Part shown: piece after piece, positions 11,683-23,339 of the stretch
How the letters are laid out: each line of letters starts with the position of its first letter
How positions within the stretch are numbered: the stretch's first letter is position 1
Source: Hemicordylus capensis
Taxonomy: Eukaryota > Chordata > Lepidosauria > Squamata > Cordylidae
Length of the DNA stretch: 64,000 bases
Assembly (NCBI RefSeq): GCF_027244095.1
Contig: NC_069657.1
Span: 149,106,857 to 149,170,856 of the forward strand
Direction of reading: 5' to 3'
The notes under the pieces: generated by a model
Told to the model about the DNA's origin: nothing
The model's input: the letters and a program-made list of their open reading frames with translations, nothing else
Databases searched by the model: none
Translations under genes and position numbers: made by a program

Positions 11683-12380
11683 AGAAGAAGGCCTCAGGAG
11701 AGTTTACATAAATGCAGAAAGTATTAAATGAATTGGCTGCTTGCATTGGAATCTGTCCATTAGAGACATCTCCTACCTTTTAATCTCAGGACCTATCTTT
11801 CCTCCCTGTTTAGAAACAATCAAGGTTACTAATGCAACTTGCAGGATTGCAGGTGCCAATGGGAGGAGGCCTGCACTGAGGTTAGCATGTGCTAAATGAC
11901 CAGCATGTTCTCAGAGCAAGTCTGTACGCCCCTCTTAACCCTAGCCATGCTGCATACCCAGAACATGGTGACTACCCCTTTAACTGGCCAGCTCTGGCAG
12001 CATCTGCTGCTGTGTGCTTATGTTTTAATCCGCTTATTGGCTGGGAGCAAGTGTGCATGCTTTGTGTGTGTATGTTGTTTGGTGGAGGGGAAGGAATTTC
12101 AAGAGAGATGGCAATGATGATTGCATATCATCAAGATGACATATTGCCAGGGCATATGAGGAATTCAGTTTAGAGTGGGCTCCCCGCTGCCAAAGAGAAC
12201 AGGAATATCTAGCTAGTACTCTGTTTCTTGCAACACACCTTCTCTTGCCTTGTGGCATGTTGTGATCTGGATTGTGTGGGGTGATAAAACTGCATGCACT
12301 GTAGATGTGCAGAAAACAAGACGTCTCACACTAATTTGCCTCAAAGCCTACAAATGCCCCCCCAAGTTATCCACTAAAGC

Positions 12381-12508
12381 CTAGCTGCACAATTCCAGCC
12401 CTCCAGACTACAACCCCCATCATCCCCAGCCATGGTGGTTAATAGTCAGGAATGATGGGAGTTGTAGTCCAACATTTGCGGGAGAACCAAAGATGTGCAG
12501 CCCTGCAC
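12381..12508. mobile_element. Fold-back MITE (hAT-like)
   Basis: Arms CTGCACAATTCCAG and GATGTGCAG, with the inner pair GACTACAACCCCCATCATCC / GATGGGAGTTGTAGTCC. This is the dispersed palindromic element that recurs at least six times here. Confidence 0.7.
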
Positions 12509-12519
12509 TAGGGCAAGTA

Positions 12520-13080
12520 AGAGTCACAGCTCTAGCATCCGTATACTTCATTGAGCATCATGGAACTCTAAGAATCCCTATCTGAAGCAAGCCTGTAGAT
12601 TCCAAGATTCAGAAAGGTCAGAAGGTGAGGCAGAACAGAGTGGCAGTTGGGATAAAGAGAGGTGGGGTGGGGGAGGGAGCTGCGGGCTCCCATGGTGGAT
12701 CCAGAGACAAGAGATCTTGAGAGAAGCTCTTGAGACAAAAATATCCACCAAGCAACTGTGAGGAAGCCTTCACTCTACCTGCCCAGTTGCCAGGCACCTT
12801 GCTTTGCAACACAGGTGACTGGAAAGAACCAGACGCAGGGATGTTGGCCGGAAGCATGCAGAAGCTGAGAGCCACTGCAGCCGTCAGCACCAACCTGGCA
12901 AGGGATGTTGTGTGGAGCACAGAAGCAGCACGACCTGCCTATCCCCTCAGCACTGAAAGGGGCTGGCCTCTTTAATACGCATGTTGTTCATTTGGGCCAG
13001 AATAGTTCCCCTGCAGGGAGAAGGCTTCCTTGGAAACTGGTCTAGCACTAGGTTTTGCCAGGGCAAATGGATCTCTGCAG
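12520..13080. other. Intergenic, nothing recognised
   Basis: No supported exon or repeat. The 100-codon minus-strand frame has no recognisable domain. Confidence 0.5.
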
Positions 13081-13084
13081 AACA

Positions 13085-13298
13085 GCCAGGGTAGCGTAGT
13101 GGTTCGAGTGCTGAACTAGGACTGGGCAGTCCAGAGTTCAAATCCCCATTCAGCCACTGGGTAACGCTGGGCCAGCCAGTTCTCTCTCAGCCTAACTTAC
13201 CTCACAGGGTTGTTGTGAGGATAAGCAGAACTATGTACACCACTCAGGGTGCCTTGGAAGAAGAGCGGAATATAAATATTAAAATAAAATAAATAAAA
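13085..13298 (+). mobile_element. tRNA-derived SINE, family A
   Basis: GTAGCGTAGTGGTTCGAGTGC head, AGTTCAAATCCCCATTCAGCC B box, TCACAGGGTTGTTGTGAGGA body, AAGAGCGGAATATAAATATT and an A-rich tail. Confidence 0.92.
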
Positions 13299-13299
13299 G

Positions 13300-14380
13300 C
13301 AAAGCTTTGGGTAGGGGCTGGACAGGCGCTAGTATTTTCAACAGGGGCTACAGAAACGCTGATTGAAGAGCCCCCTTTTCTCCAACCCACCTTCCCTTCC
13401 TTCCCTGGCTTTTTGAAGGGTTTCACCTTGTGGCTCTGTGGTTCTATTTCCCATGGCTTGGAAGCACACAGGAGCCCCTGGGTGTCCTTGGTACTACACA
13501 GCCAGGGGGGAAGGATTCTAGGGAGACAGCTTGGACACCAACTGACTCCTGCTGTGCAATGAAGACTTTCATAACTGTGGGCTGGCAATCTTTCTTGTAT
13601 GAATCATCTGACCCACTCAAAGGGAAGCAAGCTACCCTCTCACCTGATCCTCTAAAACCTTGGGGGCTCTACAGAAGCCAGATGTTATTCACAGAACAGC
13701 AATAGTTGTGATGAATGAATCCCTTCTCCACGCTGCCGGAGAGCAGCAACCAGGGCATATTTCACATCAGCATGGAGGTGATGCATTGCAGGTTCCTCGC
13801 AGATGATGAGCTAATGGCCCAGTGTCCCTGTCTCCCAGGTGACAGGAAACATTTGTCGGGAAGCCACCCACCAGCTCCGGCTCCATTATGCCGATTGCCC
13901 TCTGTCAAGGCATAATTGGAAATAAATGCAGGGTGCATCGACCCAGGTATAGAAAGTCAACCATGGCACAGCAGAGGTGCGTTGCTGGAGCCTCTGGGAA
14001 GCAGGTCCTGGAGTGATGTATGGCAAGTGACCAGGGTGGAGGTGCAGCACACTGGTCCCTTGTTCACCATGGGCTGGGTGAGAAATAGGGCGGCTTATCC
14101 AAAGGCATGCCATGTACCAGGGGAAGAAGCTTTCTATGTCAGGGAGAAGAGAAGTTGCTTTCTCTAGAGACAATTTATGTCTGTCTGATCTGTAGCAGCA
14201 GAAAGGCAAAAGGTAGTGATTTGTTTGTTGTACATTCTTCTCCAACATGTAGCATTTCATGCAAATTGTTTATTCTAATGAGCAATGAAAGGGAGAAATT
14301 CACACTGTCCAGAAGATCAGGGATGGGCCAAGAGTCTGAATAGTAAACACAAACAGCAACCCCCATGGTGATAAGATAAT
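13300..14380. other. Intergenic, nothing recognised
   Basis: Unique-looking sequence without convincing exons or repeats. Confidence 0.5.
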
Positions 14381-14383
14381 AAG

Positions 14384-14494
14384 GATGGTATCCAAAGAAA
14401 GTTAGTCATGACTACGCACTATTGAAATCAATGAGACAAGTCCTATCTCACCTAATTTCAATTCCATGTCTGATTCATTTTCTTTGGATACAAC
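14384..14494. mobile_element. Short fold-back MITE
   Basis: Ends ATCCAAAGAAA and TTTCTTTGGAT are inverted repeats about 110 bases apart. The interior has TATTGAAATCAATGAGACAAG, the amniote interspersed motif also seen near 30.8 kb. Confidence 0.6.
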
Positions 14495-15009
14495 CTATAC
14501 TATTGGACAATGTGCTTCACTTGAGTGGTACCCCCAAGCCTGCTGCTTCACCTCATCCTGCCTAACAGTGGGGGTAGCCCTACAGCATATTAGCAGGTCC
14601 TCTTTCATGCCAGGAAGCTCTTGTAGTTAAGCCCAGGATGCAACAGATTGGAGGTTAAATCCTTGTTATTTAAAATGTCCAAATAATAAGAATAAGGATT
14701 TACAAATCCTTATTATTTACAATTACAGAGCCTTATTATTTACTATTTGTTTTGATGGTTGGAAGTCTGGGAACCCAAGCTAGTGTTTTGGGAAATAGTG
14801 GGATAAAAGTTTGCAATTTGAATTAAACTTTAACTTCATGTTGCAGTTCAACCCAAAACTGACAACAGTATGGCACTATATTGAGAAGGGCTTGCTGCAC
14901 TGTTCTCTTGGGTTACTGCTCTGATTTCTGATTCTGGTTTCACAAGCATTGGGCAACATAGTTTTCAGCCCCCTCATAGGGGGTTCCTGGCATTCCAAGA
15001 CAGGCCTTT

Positions 15010-15240
15010 CTTTTGCTGGTGAGAACTTAAGAACAGAAGAATGGTCCACTGTGTCAGGCCACAGGTCCCTCTAGCCCAAAATTCTGTGTTCTGTCAGCAG
15101 CCAGATAGAAGCCGCTGAGGGCTCACAGGAGGGGGCCTGGGCACTGGTTGTCCCCACCACCTCTTACTCAGAGGTATACTGCCTCTGCATATGGAAGTTC
15201 CAGTTAGCTACTATGGCTGGTAGCGACTGATATTGAACAA
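15010..15240 (-). mobile_element. CR1/L2-like LINE 3' region
   Basis: GAACTTAAGAACAGAAGAATG is the reversed terminus, followed by CTCTAGCCCAAAATTCTGTG and GTATACTGCCTCTGCATATGG, matching the recurrent LINE 3' UTR in antisense. Confidence 0.75.
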
Positions 15241-15249
15241 TGGTGGTGC

Positions 15250-16450
15250 TAGTCAGTGCCAGGAGTGTGGCAGGACAGGCAGGCTGGGGCATTTCTTGGG
15301 CTCCTAATGAAGAACCAAATAAGTAGGTGGGATCCTTCTGGGCCAGAATTCCAGCTGGGCATCTGGTAAAGATATAAGGGGATGGCTCCTGCTCGGTGGC
15401 CTCCTTTTCTCCCTTAACCATGAAAGTGAACCTGGTATGATGTTTTTGGGTGGTTTTTAGAAAAAAAATATTTTTGAAGCGGGAGATAACCTGCTCCCCA
15501 GTTGCTAAGCAACGCAGCTTGTCTCTTACCTGCTAGAAGAAATATACTTGGAGGAAGCAGAGTACACACAGGGTTCCTGTTCTTGTGGGAGGTGGCGCTG
15601 AATATGTCTCATGGAAGGGTGATTGTCAGCGGCAGGATAAACAAAGCCCCAGCCTGTTGCTGAAGCCCAGTGAGCGGAATGCCCATCCGGGACTAAAGGG
15701 AGGGTTGCTCTCCTGCTTCTTTGTCCTTTAGTGCAGCTGCATTCAGGATATTGATGGCAGCACCTTGGAGGCTGAAGAAAAGGGCTGTCGTTGCAAGGGG
15801 TCTTCTTTATTATCCAGCCTCTTCATATACAAGCCCATGTGTGTTGCTCTTCATCTGTATTCCGGTTACTACAAGTTCCCCCCAATACCTCAGGGCACAT
15901 ACCCAAGTCAATGTTACCAGTTCCATAGGGAATGAGGAAAAATGGAGATTTGTGGCATTATGGACTTTGCAGGCCTCTGGACATTGTTAGCAGAACTGCC
16001 TGCCTGGATATTTAGTGCATATTTGGTTTTAGCCTGTCACATAGACACATAGACAAATCCATGTGCACAAACGCACACATACACTCAAATTCAGCCCCAG
16101 TGCTAACTATAAGCAGCATACGGGCTGTTCCTTAGGGGTGATTTTGAGATGTTCTGGGGAGTTACATTGTGTCCTTTAGGGTAGTATGCAGACTGCCTTA
16201 TAGCTGGGGAGAGGGCGGTGGGAGGGTTTCTCTTAACTGCTAGCTTTCTCTTACCTTGGGTTTTTTTCTTCACTATTTAAAAAAAACTGCTATATTGTGA
16301 TTTAATGGAGAGCAATTAAGGCAGTAAAACCTGACCTTCTACTTTTTTGGGCACCCCGCCCCCCCCCCCAAATTTAGGCTGACTATGAGTCTGTTAGTAT
16401 GAATTGTTCTGGGAAGAAGTGTGTCCTTTTCTATCCCAAATTCCAGATCC
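15250..16450. other. Intergenic, nothing recognised
   Basis: No exon, RNA gene or clear repeat recognised; a C-run lies near 16360. Confidence 0.5.
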
Positions 16451-16454
16451 AGGA

Positions 16455-16685
16455 AGGAACAATAGCACTTAGCAATAGCACTTACATTTATATACCGCTC
16501 TATAGCCGGAGCTCTCTAAGCGGTTTACAATGATTTATCATATTGCCCCGAACATTCTGGGTACTCATTTTACTGAGCTCGGAAGGATGGAAGGCTGAGT
16601 CAACCTTGAGCCCCTGGTCAGGATCGAACTTGTAACCTTCTGGTTACAGGGCAGCAGTTTTACCACTGCGCCACCAGGGGCTTCT
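16455..16685 (-). mobile_element. tRNA-derived SINE, family D
   Basis: In sense it starts AGCCCCTGGTGGCGCAGTGG, has TACAAGTTCGATCCTGACC as B box, TCAGCCTTCCATCCTTCCGA, then ACCGCTTAGAGAGCTCCGGC and a GCTATTGCTAAGTGCTATTG-type tail. Essentially complete. Confidence 0.88.
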
Positions 16686-16807
16686 TACTGGAGGACAAAA
16701 CAGTCAGAGGCCCTGCACACAGCTTGTGATTTGCCAAACCCAGTGTTGCTCACCAGTTCTATATTCCAGCTTTGATCAGCACCTGTGTACCAGGTACAGT
16801 AGTTACC

Positions 16808-16846
16808 TCTGAGACTGCAAAAAAAAAAAAAAAAAAAAAAAAAAAA
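16808..16846. repeat. Poly(A) tract followed by G-rich run
   Basis: An A run of more than 35 bases and then GTGGGGGTGGGGGG. Confidence 0.9.
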
Positions 16847-16859
16847 GTGGGGGTGGGGG

Positions 16860-19480
16860 GAGTGAGGAGCTGTCCATGTCTCTTGAAGGCCTCAATACTT
16901 GCTTGGTGAGTTCTCCTGGAATTGGTGGGTCCCAAGTTGTGCAGACTAGCCAGAAGGATGGGGAGCATCCTTGCTAGCCTGGGCTGAAATACCACCATGC
17001 TTGATTGCATTCAACAGGTCCCTTCAGAAGCTGCCTACTGCTGCAACCTTCCCCGGCTCTGCAAAATGTTTCAGGCCCAGTTCCCAGTGGGGAGGGAGCC
17101 ACTTGCTTGAACAAGCTTGCCAAGGCAGCCAAGAGGCATATTGCTTCTGGATAAGCAGTAAGGAATGCCTGACCACGCTGGTAAAAGGTGTCCCTGTCCC
17201 CTGGTAACTGCTGGCTAGTCCAACACAGTGATGCCTGTAGATTGGCAGGACTTGCTGTGTTGGCTTGTCGTCTTTGTGGTTCGCACCAGGCCTGGAACAT
17301 GATTCATCATACGACACCAGTGACTGGGGACATTATTGCCATTGGTATCAGTGTGCACTGATTAGTATTGGTTAGCCAAAGAGGCTTGAGCGTTTTTTTG
17401 TAATTAACGGGACCACGTGCCTCTGCTCTCCCCCCACCCTTCACCTCCCCTGCAGAGTAATCCCTGGCTCCCAGCGGTTCTTGGCTCTCAGCAATACACA
17501 GCCAGAGCATCTGGCCAGAGCCAATTACCAAAGACGCATAAGGGGGATTGACGTCAGCACTGGGAAATCCAGGGAGGCGCTCTTTGCCAGGATCCAGGCA
17601 ATGAACCACCCTGGGGTGGGGGTGGGGGTGACAGTGACAGCTGCTGGGGGCGGGGCTAAGGGGAACACAGGGTTTAAAGGGGCAGGCTGCTTACAGGGCT
17701 ACGCATTCCTCCTCCTCTGAAAACCGGCTTGTTTGCCAATCTCTAGAAGTGTATTCTAAGAATAATCTGTCCCGGGAATGTACAAGTTTATTACACAATA
17801 TAATCTCTAACTGAATTGGTGGTGAGATAATCCTGACACCCGAAAATAGACAGTGTCAGTAAACATGTTCAATACCCGGTGTGTGTTTTGGTTGTGTGAT
17901 GACCTGCCTCCTCACACGATGAATCAGGTCCTTCCTGATATCAGTAACCATGATTTAGGTCCCCTCTAGTGTCCCATTACCAGGGAGAGCTTCGTAGAGT
18001 TAATCAGGATTAAGACACAGCCCTCCGTTCAGCTTCTTCCTGTTTCTTACATTTGGCATCTGAAAGAAAGAGAGAAGGTGCAGCCGGCTCGCTGGAGTGG
18101 GAAGGCAGGGAGAGAGATGCTGGGAGATATAGCAGATGGAAAGCCAGGCCCTGCGGAACCATGCTGGGGTCTCATGTTTCTGGGTGGGAGTGATAATGAA
18201 TTTAACATTAGGGCAGTGTAGGTGAAAAAACTCTTTTGATAAGTGGGGGTGAGGTGGCGGGAGAAATTGTGCTGTGGAGAGGATGGCATGATGTGATTTC
18301 CCAGCCTTCCCCGCCCCACTTTCTCCTATATTTTTAAGGCTATTCCTGTAATGCCACGGGGAGTCTGCAGCCAAGTAATATAACACAGCAGCAGTACTGG
18401 ACTACTCATCAAGCCCCATTGTCTGGCTACATAACCCCCACAAACCTTTGTAAAGTTGTGATGAAGGGGTAGTGGGACACCTTGTGGTCATGTCTTGTAT
18501 TACACCACAACGCATACATATCTGAAGGGCATGATATAATCAAGAACATTACTATTTATATGAAAACTAGTAAAATGGGCTTGCACTTCGCAAGCATTCA
18601 CCTTGCACCACAAAATGACTATGCACTCTCCCTTCACTCATTGCTAGTTGATGGGCAGCAGAATTTATGTTTAGGAAAATGTATTTATATCTCCAACACT
18701 TAAGCTTTCTTGTGTTTTTCTATTTCTTCAGTGATTTTTGTGCAAATCCAACAGTCTGAAATGCAGTGAACCACAAAAATATAGCTTGTTTGATACTTCA
18801 TAATTTGTTGAGAATCTGGACTTTCTGTATTGAAAAATACCCAACAAAACTGACAAAGTTTGTCAGAAGTTATCATTCCCCATGCTTTTCCAATGGGGGA
18901 GTTTTTCTGCATTTTTTGGCATATTAATCAATTAAACTGGGATTTTCAACTTTTATGGTAGTCTGGGCAAGGTCACCTGTAAAGCATTATCTTTCGTGGT
19001 TTGGTCTGGGAGTTTAATATCAGTGAGTGAGTGAGTGAGTGAGACCCAAGCGCTCTCGCTCTCTAGATGAATGCTTGCTTCCCCTCCCCCTCCCCCTTTT
19101 AAAGATGAAACACCTTCCTCTTCTGCCACATTTCCACACACCCTAAGAAAAGTTGCCGGAAAGCTTTTTCTGGATGTGTGTTTTCTATAGGTGACAGCAA
19201 CAGAAAAATAACTGAATATTAAAATGTGAATGACAAAATGGAAATGAGAAGAGTAGATTTCTCATTTACTGGAAGTACTAGGTGCTTGAAAGATTGGGAT
19301 CTGATGTTTTTCTTCATTGCCTTTCAACTGCAAAACATGTCAGATCTCCTAATGTTACTCTTGGCAAAGCATTAAAGATGGCCCTCCTCTTTCTATATGG
19401 ATACCAAAACCTTGCTTCAGTTAGAAATGAGACCTTTAATTGCTAATTGTTGAATGACTCCTTGAAATTAATATTTATAT
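16860..19480. other. Intergenic, nothing recognised
   Basis: Unique-looking DNA with a short (GTGA)n at 19023-19042. No supported gene. Confidence 0.5.
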
Positions 19481-19499
19481 ACTGTTGGATGTATAGCGA

Positions 19500-19700
19500 G
19501 AGGGAGAGAGTTCAGTAGTGACCATGAGCTTTTTCCATTTTATTTTCATATCAATCTCATGAGGTAGGATGGGATGAAAGTAGTAACTGGCCCAAGAATA
19601 ATCATGGACATGATCACAGTGTGTGTAGCATGACCAAGAAAAGAAATGAACTCCTGGTCTCCTGACCCAAAGCTAATATCCTAGTCCACACTCATTAGGC
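19500..19700 (-). mobile_element. Old MIR/SINE-like fragment
   Basis: CATATCAATCTCATGAGGTAGG, then GTAACTGGCCCAAGA and GAACTCCTGGTCTCCTGAC, reads as an antisense tRNA-derived SINE body with heavy divergence. Confidence 0.4.
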
Positions 19701-20129
19701 TGAACATGCTGCTAATATGAGCAATTCCTGGCCTGTGCTTGCCCACTGAGCTATATCCCACTCCCTAATTTAGGGAGGCAGGAATAGTGAATGGAAGGCA
19801 ATGTGACACTTTCTTTTCCAATAAGTACAGTCATCTTTCCTCTCCAGAAGGGCTCTCCCATAGGATGTAAACCAGCAGTTGCAGGAGGAGCATGGAAGCC
19901 AGGTTAAGTCCTGGGCTCACTAGGGACTGGCAGTGGCAGGCTCCCTATAGAAAGTCATTATCACTCTTTAGAATCAGAATCACTCTTTAGGTGATTCTTC
20001 TGTCCACTATTTCTCTTGCTTTGCCAATGCATAAGAAGTTGGGAGTGGGTCACACCCACTCCGATTACATTACTCTTTTGATGGGATCTGATTTTCATCT
20101 TTGCTTCTCATGGTAATGTGACACCATTT

Positions 20130-20302
20130 TCTCTTGCATTGCTGGGCCTTCTGCCCTCACTTTATAACAACTCCAGCAATTGTTGGACTACAACTTCCAT
20201 CATCCCCAGCCACAGTAGCCAGGGATGTTGGGAGTTGTAGTCCAACAATTGCTGAAGTAGTTATAAAACAAGGCCAGAAGGCCAAGTGATGCAAGAGATA
20301 AC
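20130..20302. mobile_element. Fold-back MITE, 170 bp
   Basis: CTCTTGCATTGCTGGGCCTTCTG pairs with CAGAAGGCCAAGTGATGCAAGAG, and the inner arms CAGCAATTGTTGGACTACAAC / GTTGTAGTCCAACAATTGCTG are almost perfect. It would form a long hairpin. Confidence 0.8.
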
Positions 20303-20439
20303 TGTGTCATAATTATTCCCATCTTCCCCAGCCAAGTGGCCAATGCAGCTGGAGGGCTGAAGTTGTGCAGCTGTGCTTTATAATAACTTCCTCACTTCTG
20401 TCTGTATAACCCACATACCTGCCAAGTGAGGATAACACT

Positions 20440-20486
20440 CCATGCCTCTGAAAAAGTGGGCGCTCACCTACAAAAGCTTATGCCAT

Positions 20487-20522
<36 letters not shown>

Positions 20523-20590
20523 CAGACATGAAGGTGCCATAGGATTCTTGGCTGCGTTTGCTGCAACAAACTATTAGCTACCCATCTAGA
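20440..20590 (+). repeat. Amniote interspersed repeat split by an (ATAG)n microsatellite
   Basis: AAAGTGGGCGCTCACCTACAAAAGCTTATG and AAGGTGCCATAGGATTCTTGG with TGCTGCAACAAACTA are two parts of a dispersed reptile repeat. A (TAGA)n tract (20489-20524) occupies the middle. Family not assigned. Confidence 0.55.
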
Positions 20591-20792
20591 ATCTGTCAGT
20601 TTAAAAAGAGTCTATCTGTGTGTCACCACTGCCCCCTGCTGTATACAACTGGAGCAGTTCAGCCCTGTACCTATCACAGAAATAGAAGCAACCAGCTCTG
20701 AGTCAGACTCTGCCAGGGATTTGCAACCAGTGCTGGATTATTTAGGCACAAGCTAAGTAAGATACAGCTTAGGACCTCTCATTAAGAGGGGC

Positions 20793-20793
20793 C

Positions 20794-20839
<46 letters not shown>

Positions 20840-20840
20840 C
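20793..20840. repeat. (GATA)n microsatellite
   Basis: About eleven GATA units. Confidence 0.95.
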
Positions 20841-21002
20841 TTATTGCAAGGCAACTTTCTATTCGATTATGAGGGGGGTTTTGTTGCATCTTTGCCAAAT
20901 AAAAATAAAGCTTTCTTTCTACTTTCACTCTCCTTTTTGTCAGAATAATATAACTTTTTCTTATAGTGCTAGGGGACCTTTTAAGCTTGACATAGTTTAG
21001 GG

Positions 21003-21534
21003 CAGAGGCACTCTTACCCCTGGACTTCTGGGTCAAAGTCCAGGGCCTCCACACACCCCTGGGGGCCCCCAAATCCTCTTTAGTCTGTCCCGGGTGGTGT
21101 GGTCACCACTCCAAGCCAACGGCCCACACTTTGTCGGGTGGCCAAGCATGACTGTGACCTGCACCAGGCGGCCGAGCATGACCTCTGCTTTAGAGACAGA
21201 GGGGGGAGTGGGGAAAGTAATACGTGGGATGGGGGTATGTAAAGTTGCATGTTGAAATGTTTCTGCTCATGCATATTTGCATCAATATACCTGTTTTAGA
21301 GTCTTACATTCTTCTGAGTTCCGTTGCTGTTTGTGTCCTCAAGAACCTACGTGTTAAAAATACTGCATGTGTCGTGTGTGTGTGTGTGTGTGTGTGTGTA
21401 GGAGGAGGATGGTGCTTTAACTTGCAGCAGGGGGGTGGGGGACCTCCAAAGTCCTTTAGGAGTCCAAAGTCCAAAGTGGGGAACCTCCAAAGTCCTTTAG
21501 GTCCAGGCTCCAAAATTACCTACATATACCTCTG
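21003..21534 (+). mobile_element. hAT-like nonautonomous element (family C), with exact 8-bp target duplication
   Basis: Begins CAGAGGCACTCTTACCCC and ends TACATATACCTCTG, flanked on both sides by GTTTAGGG (20995-21002 and 21535-21542). The best-preserved copy of the family. It contains a (GT)n tract near 21375 and an internal duplication of CTCCAAAGTCCTTTAGG. No transposase; the open frame across it is not a gene. Confidence 0.88.
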
Positions 21535-21904
21535 GTTTAGGGCTTCAGCAAGTTGTAACCCAGCCCTGTCTGCAACCTGTGACTGTTTGAGGACATACAT
21601 GTGGCTCTTTGTTAATATGACCTATAACCAATACCAAGTCCTTGATGCAGCCAGAAGAGCTGAACATGATCTTCAGCCCTCGGGCAATGAAAGGAGGGCT
21701 GCAGAGCCCCAAGCAGCCTTCAGGGTCTCTGTGCTGAAGACTGCTTTGTACAGTAGACTGGCCCCAGAGGGGAGAGGGAAGCCATTTTTGTGTCGCTCGC
21801 TTGTCCCTCCCAAAGTCTTTTATAGGTTCCTGAGGGTCATGCAACCCCAAGCAATGCAAAGGGACATGAGACTCTCTTTTTCCTTGCATTTGTCAGCAGT
21901 GTTG

Positions 21905-22085
21905 TCAGAAACAGCCGGTGTGGTGTAGTGGTTAGAGTGTTGGACTAGGACTGGGGAGTCCTGAGTTCAAATCCCCATTCAGCCATGAAACTACCTCACA
22001 GGGTTGTTGTGAGGATAAACAGAACCATGTACACTGCTTCAGGTTCCTTGGAGGAAGCATGGAAAATAAATGTTTAAAAAAACCA
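21905..22085 (+). mobile_element. tRNA-derived SINE, family A, with internal deletion
   Basis: GGTGTAGTGGTTAGAGTGTTGG head and GAGTTCAAATCCCCATTCAGCC B box. It then jumps from CCATGAAACT to ACCTCACAGGGTTGTTGTG, so the segment normally between them is missing. Confidence 0.9.
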
Positions 22086-22189
22086 AACCAACGCAGATAC
22101 CAGCTTCAATCCAGGCAGGCCAGTCCATTTAAACAGAGGACTGTCCAGGAGAGAAGAGGACATGTGACCACCCTAAAGCATATGTATGC

Positions 22190-22370
22190 AAGACCAGTGC
22201 AGTGTAGTGATTAGGGTGCTGGGCCTGTGTGCCAGAGACCTGAGTTTAAATCCATGCTCACCTACACATTTGACTAAGTGACTTTGGGCAGTCACTTGTC
22301 TCTTAGTCTAATTGACCTCATAGAGTGGTGAGGACAAAAGGAGGAAACCATGGGGATGAAGCCAGTCTTG
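22190..22370 (+). mobile_element. tRNA-derived SINE, older relative of family A
   Basis: GTGTAGTGATTAGGGTGCTGG, GAGTTTAAATCCATGCTCACC and GACCTCATAGAGTGGTGAGGA align with family A at lower identity. Confidence 0.7.
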
Positions 22371-22439
22371 GGGTCGCAAGCAGGAATATCAATCAGGAAT
22401 AACCCTGCTTAGCAGGGTTTGCCTTCATATTCCCTTTAG

Positions 22440-22640
22440 AGGATGGGGCCATCACTCAATGGTAGAGCCTCTGTGTTGCATGAGAAGGCCCCAGCCTCAG
22501 TTCCTGACATCTCCAGGTAGGGCTGAGAAAGACTCCGGCCGAAACCTTGGAGAATTGCTGCCCGTCAGAGTAGGCAATCCTGAGCTAGATGGACCAAGGG
22601 TCTGACTCGATAGAAAGCAGTTCCTATGCTCATGCCCTAA
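22440..22640 (+). mobile_element. tRNA-derived SINE, family C-Ala type
   Basis: GCCATCACTCAATGGTAGAGCC (A box) and CCTCAGTTCCTGACATCTCCAGG (degenerate B box region), then GCTAGATGGACCAAGGGTCTGACTC. The antisense form recurs at 47.8, 57.0 and 62.3 kb. Confidence 0.82.
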
Positions 22641-22649
22641 GCTCTTTGA

Positions 22650-23155
22650 TACAATAAAAGCATATTCAACTTTATTATTATTATTTTTTAAGCAGCTGAG
22701 CAGAGTGGCAATGTGCAGCAGCGAAGCTTGGGCATGTGGGCCCAAACAGCTCCACTGGGATTCAGTGAGTCACAAAACAGGGGCAAGAAGATGCTGCCAG
22801 CACGGGCTGCAGCAGGGACAGGGGAGAGGGGCTCCAGTTCAGTTGCTGCAATGCCCAGAGTGGCACAAGGCTGGTTGTGGCGTATGGGGAGGGAGAGCAT
22901 TTTGATGTGTTTGCCTCTTGTGGGTCTCACTTGTCAGAATGTTCCCTTAGACTTCCGAGGTATAGACCCCCCTCCCTTGAACAAAGGAGGAGTACATACA
23001 TTTTTTATCCTGCTGGCCTACTGAGATTCTCCAAGAGGCCTTACATGTTCACTGTTCCAGGCAAAGCCTTGAGTGGACAAGAGTGTGGTTACTCTAAGTA
23101 GCTCCTTGTAGAGGGGGAAGCCATGCCCCTCCCTGTTTTTCATACCATCATGGCT
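22650..23155. other. Intergenic, nothing recognised
   Basis: Unique-looking GC-moderate DNA without supported exon. Confidence 0.5.
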
Positions 23156-23165
23156 TATTTCTCAG

Positions 23166-23329
23166 CAGGGGCGTAACAAGGCTGGAGTGGGCCCAGAGAC
23201 AAAATTTTAAAACGGGCCCCTCGCTGATACACACACACTTCACATGTGACTTGCCTCTGGGGGGGGGCCTCGAGGTGTGGGGGCCCCCAGGCAGCCGCCT
23301 CCCCTTGCCTAATAGTAGTTACACCCCTG
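23166..23329 (+). mobile_element. hAT-like MITE (family E), complete, exact target duplication
   Basis: Termini CAGGGGCGTAACAAGG and AGTAGTTACACCCCTG are inverted repeats. Both flanks are TTTCTCAG (23158-23165, 23330-23337). A related copy is at 52.58 kb. Confidence 0.92.
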
Positions 23330-23339
23330 TTTCTCAGGA

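Noticed and set aside
21224-21928. 234-codon plus-strand open frame, the longest in the window
   Set aside because: It crosses a hAT-like element with a (GT)n tract and has low-complexity Val/Cys repeats and no recognisable domain.
22440-22515. Functional tRNA gene
   Set aside because: The tRNA-like A and B boxes belong to SINE heads; no intact cloverleaf was recognised.
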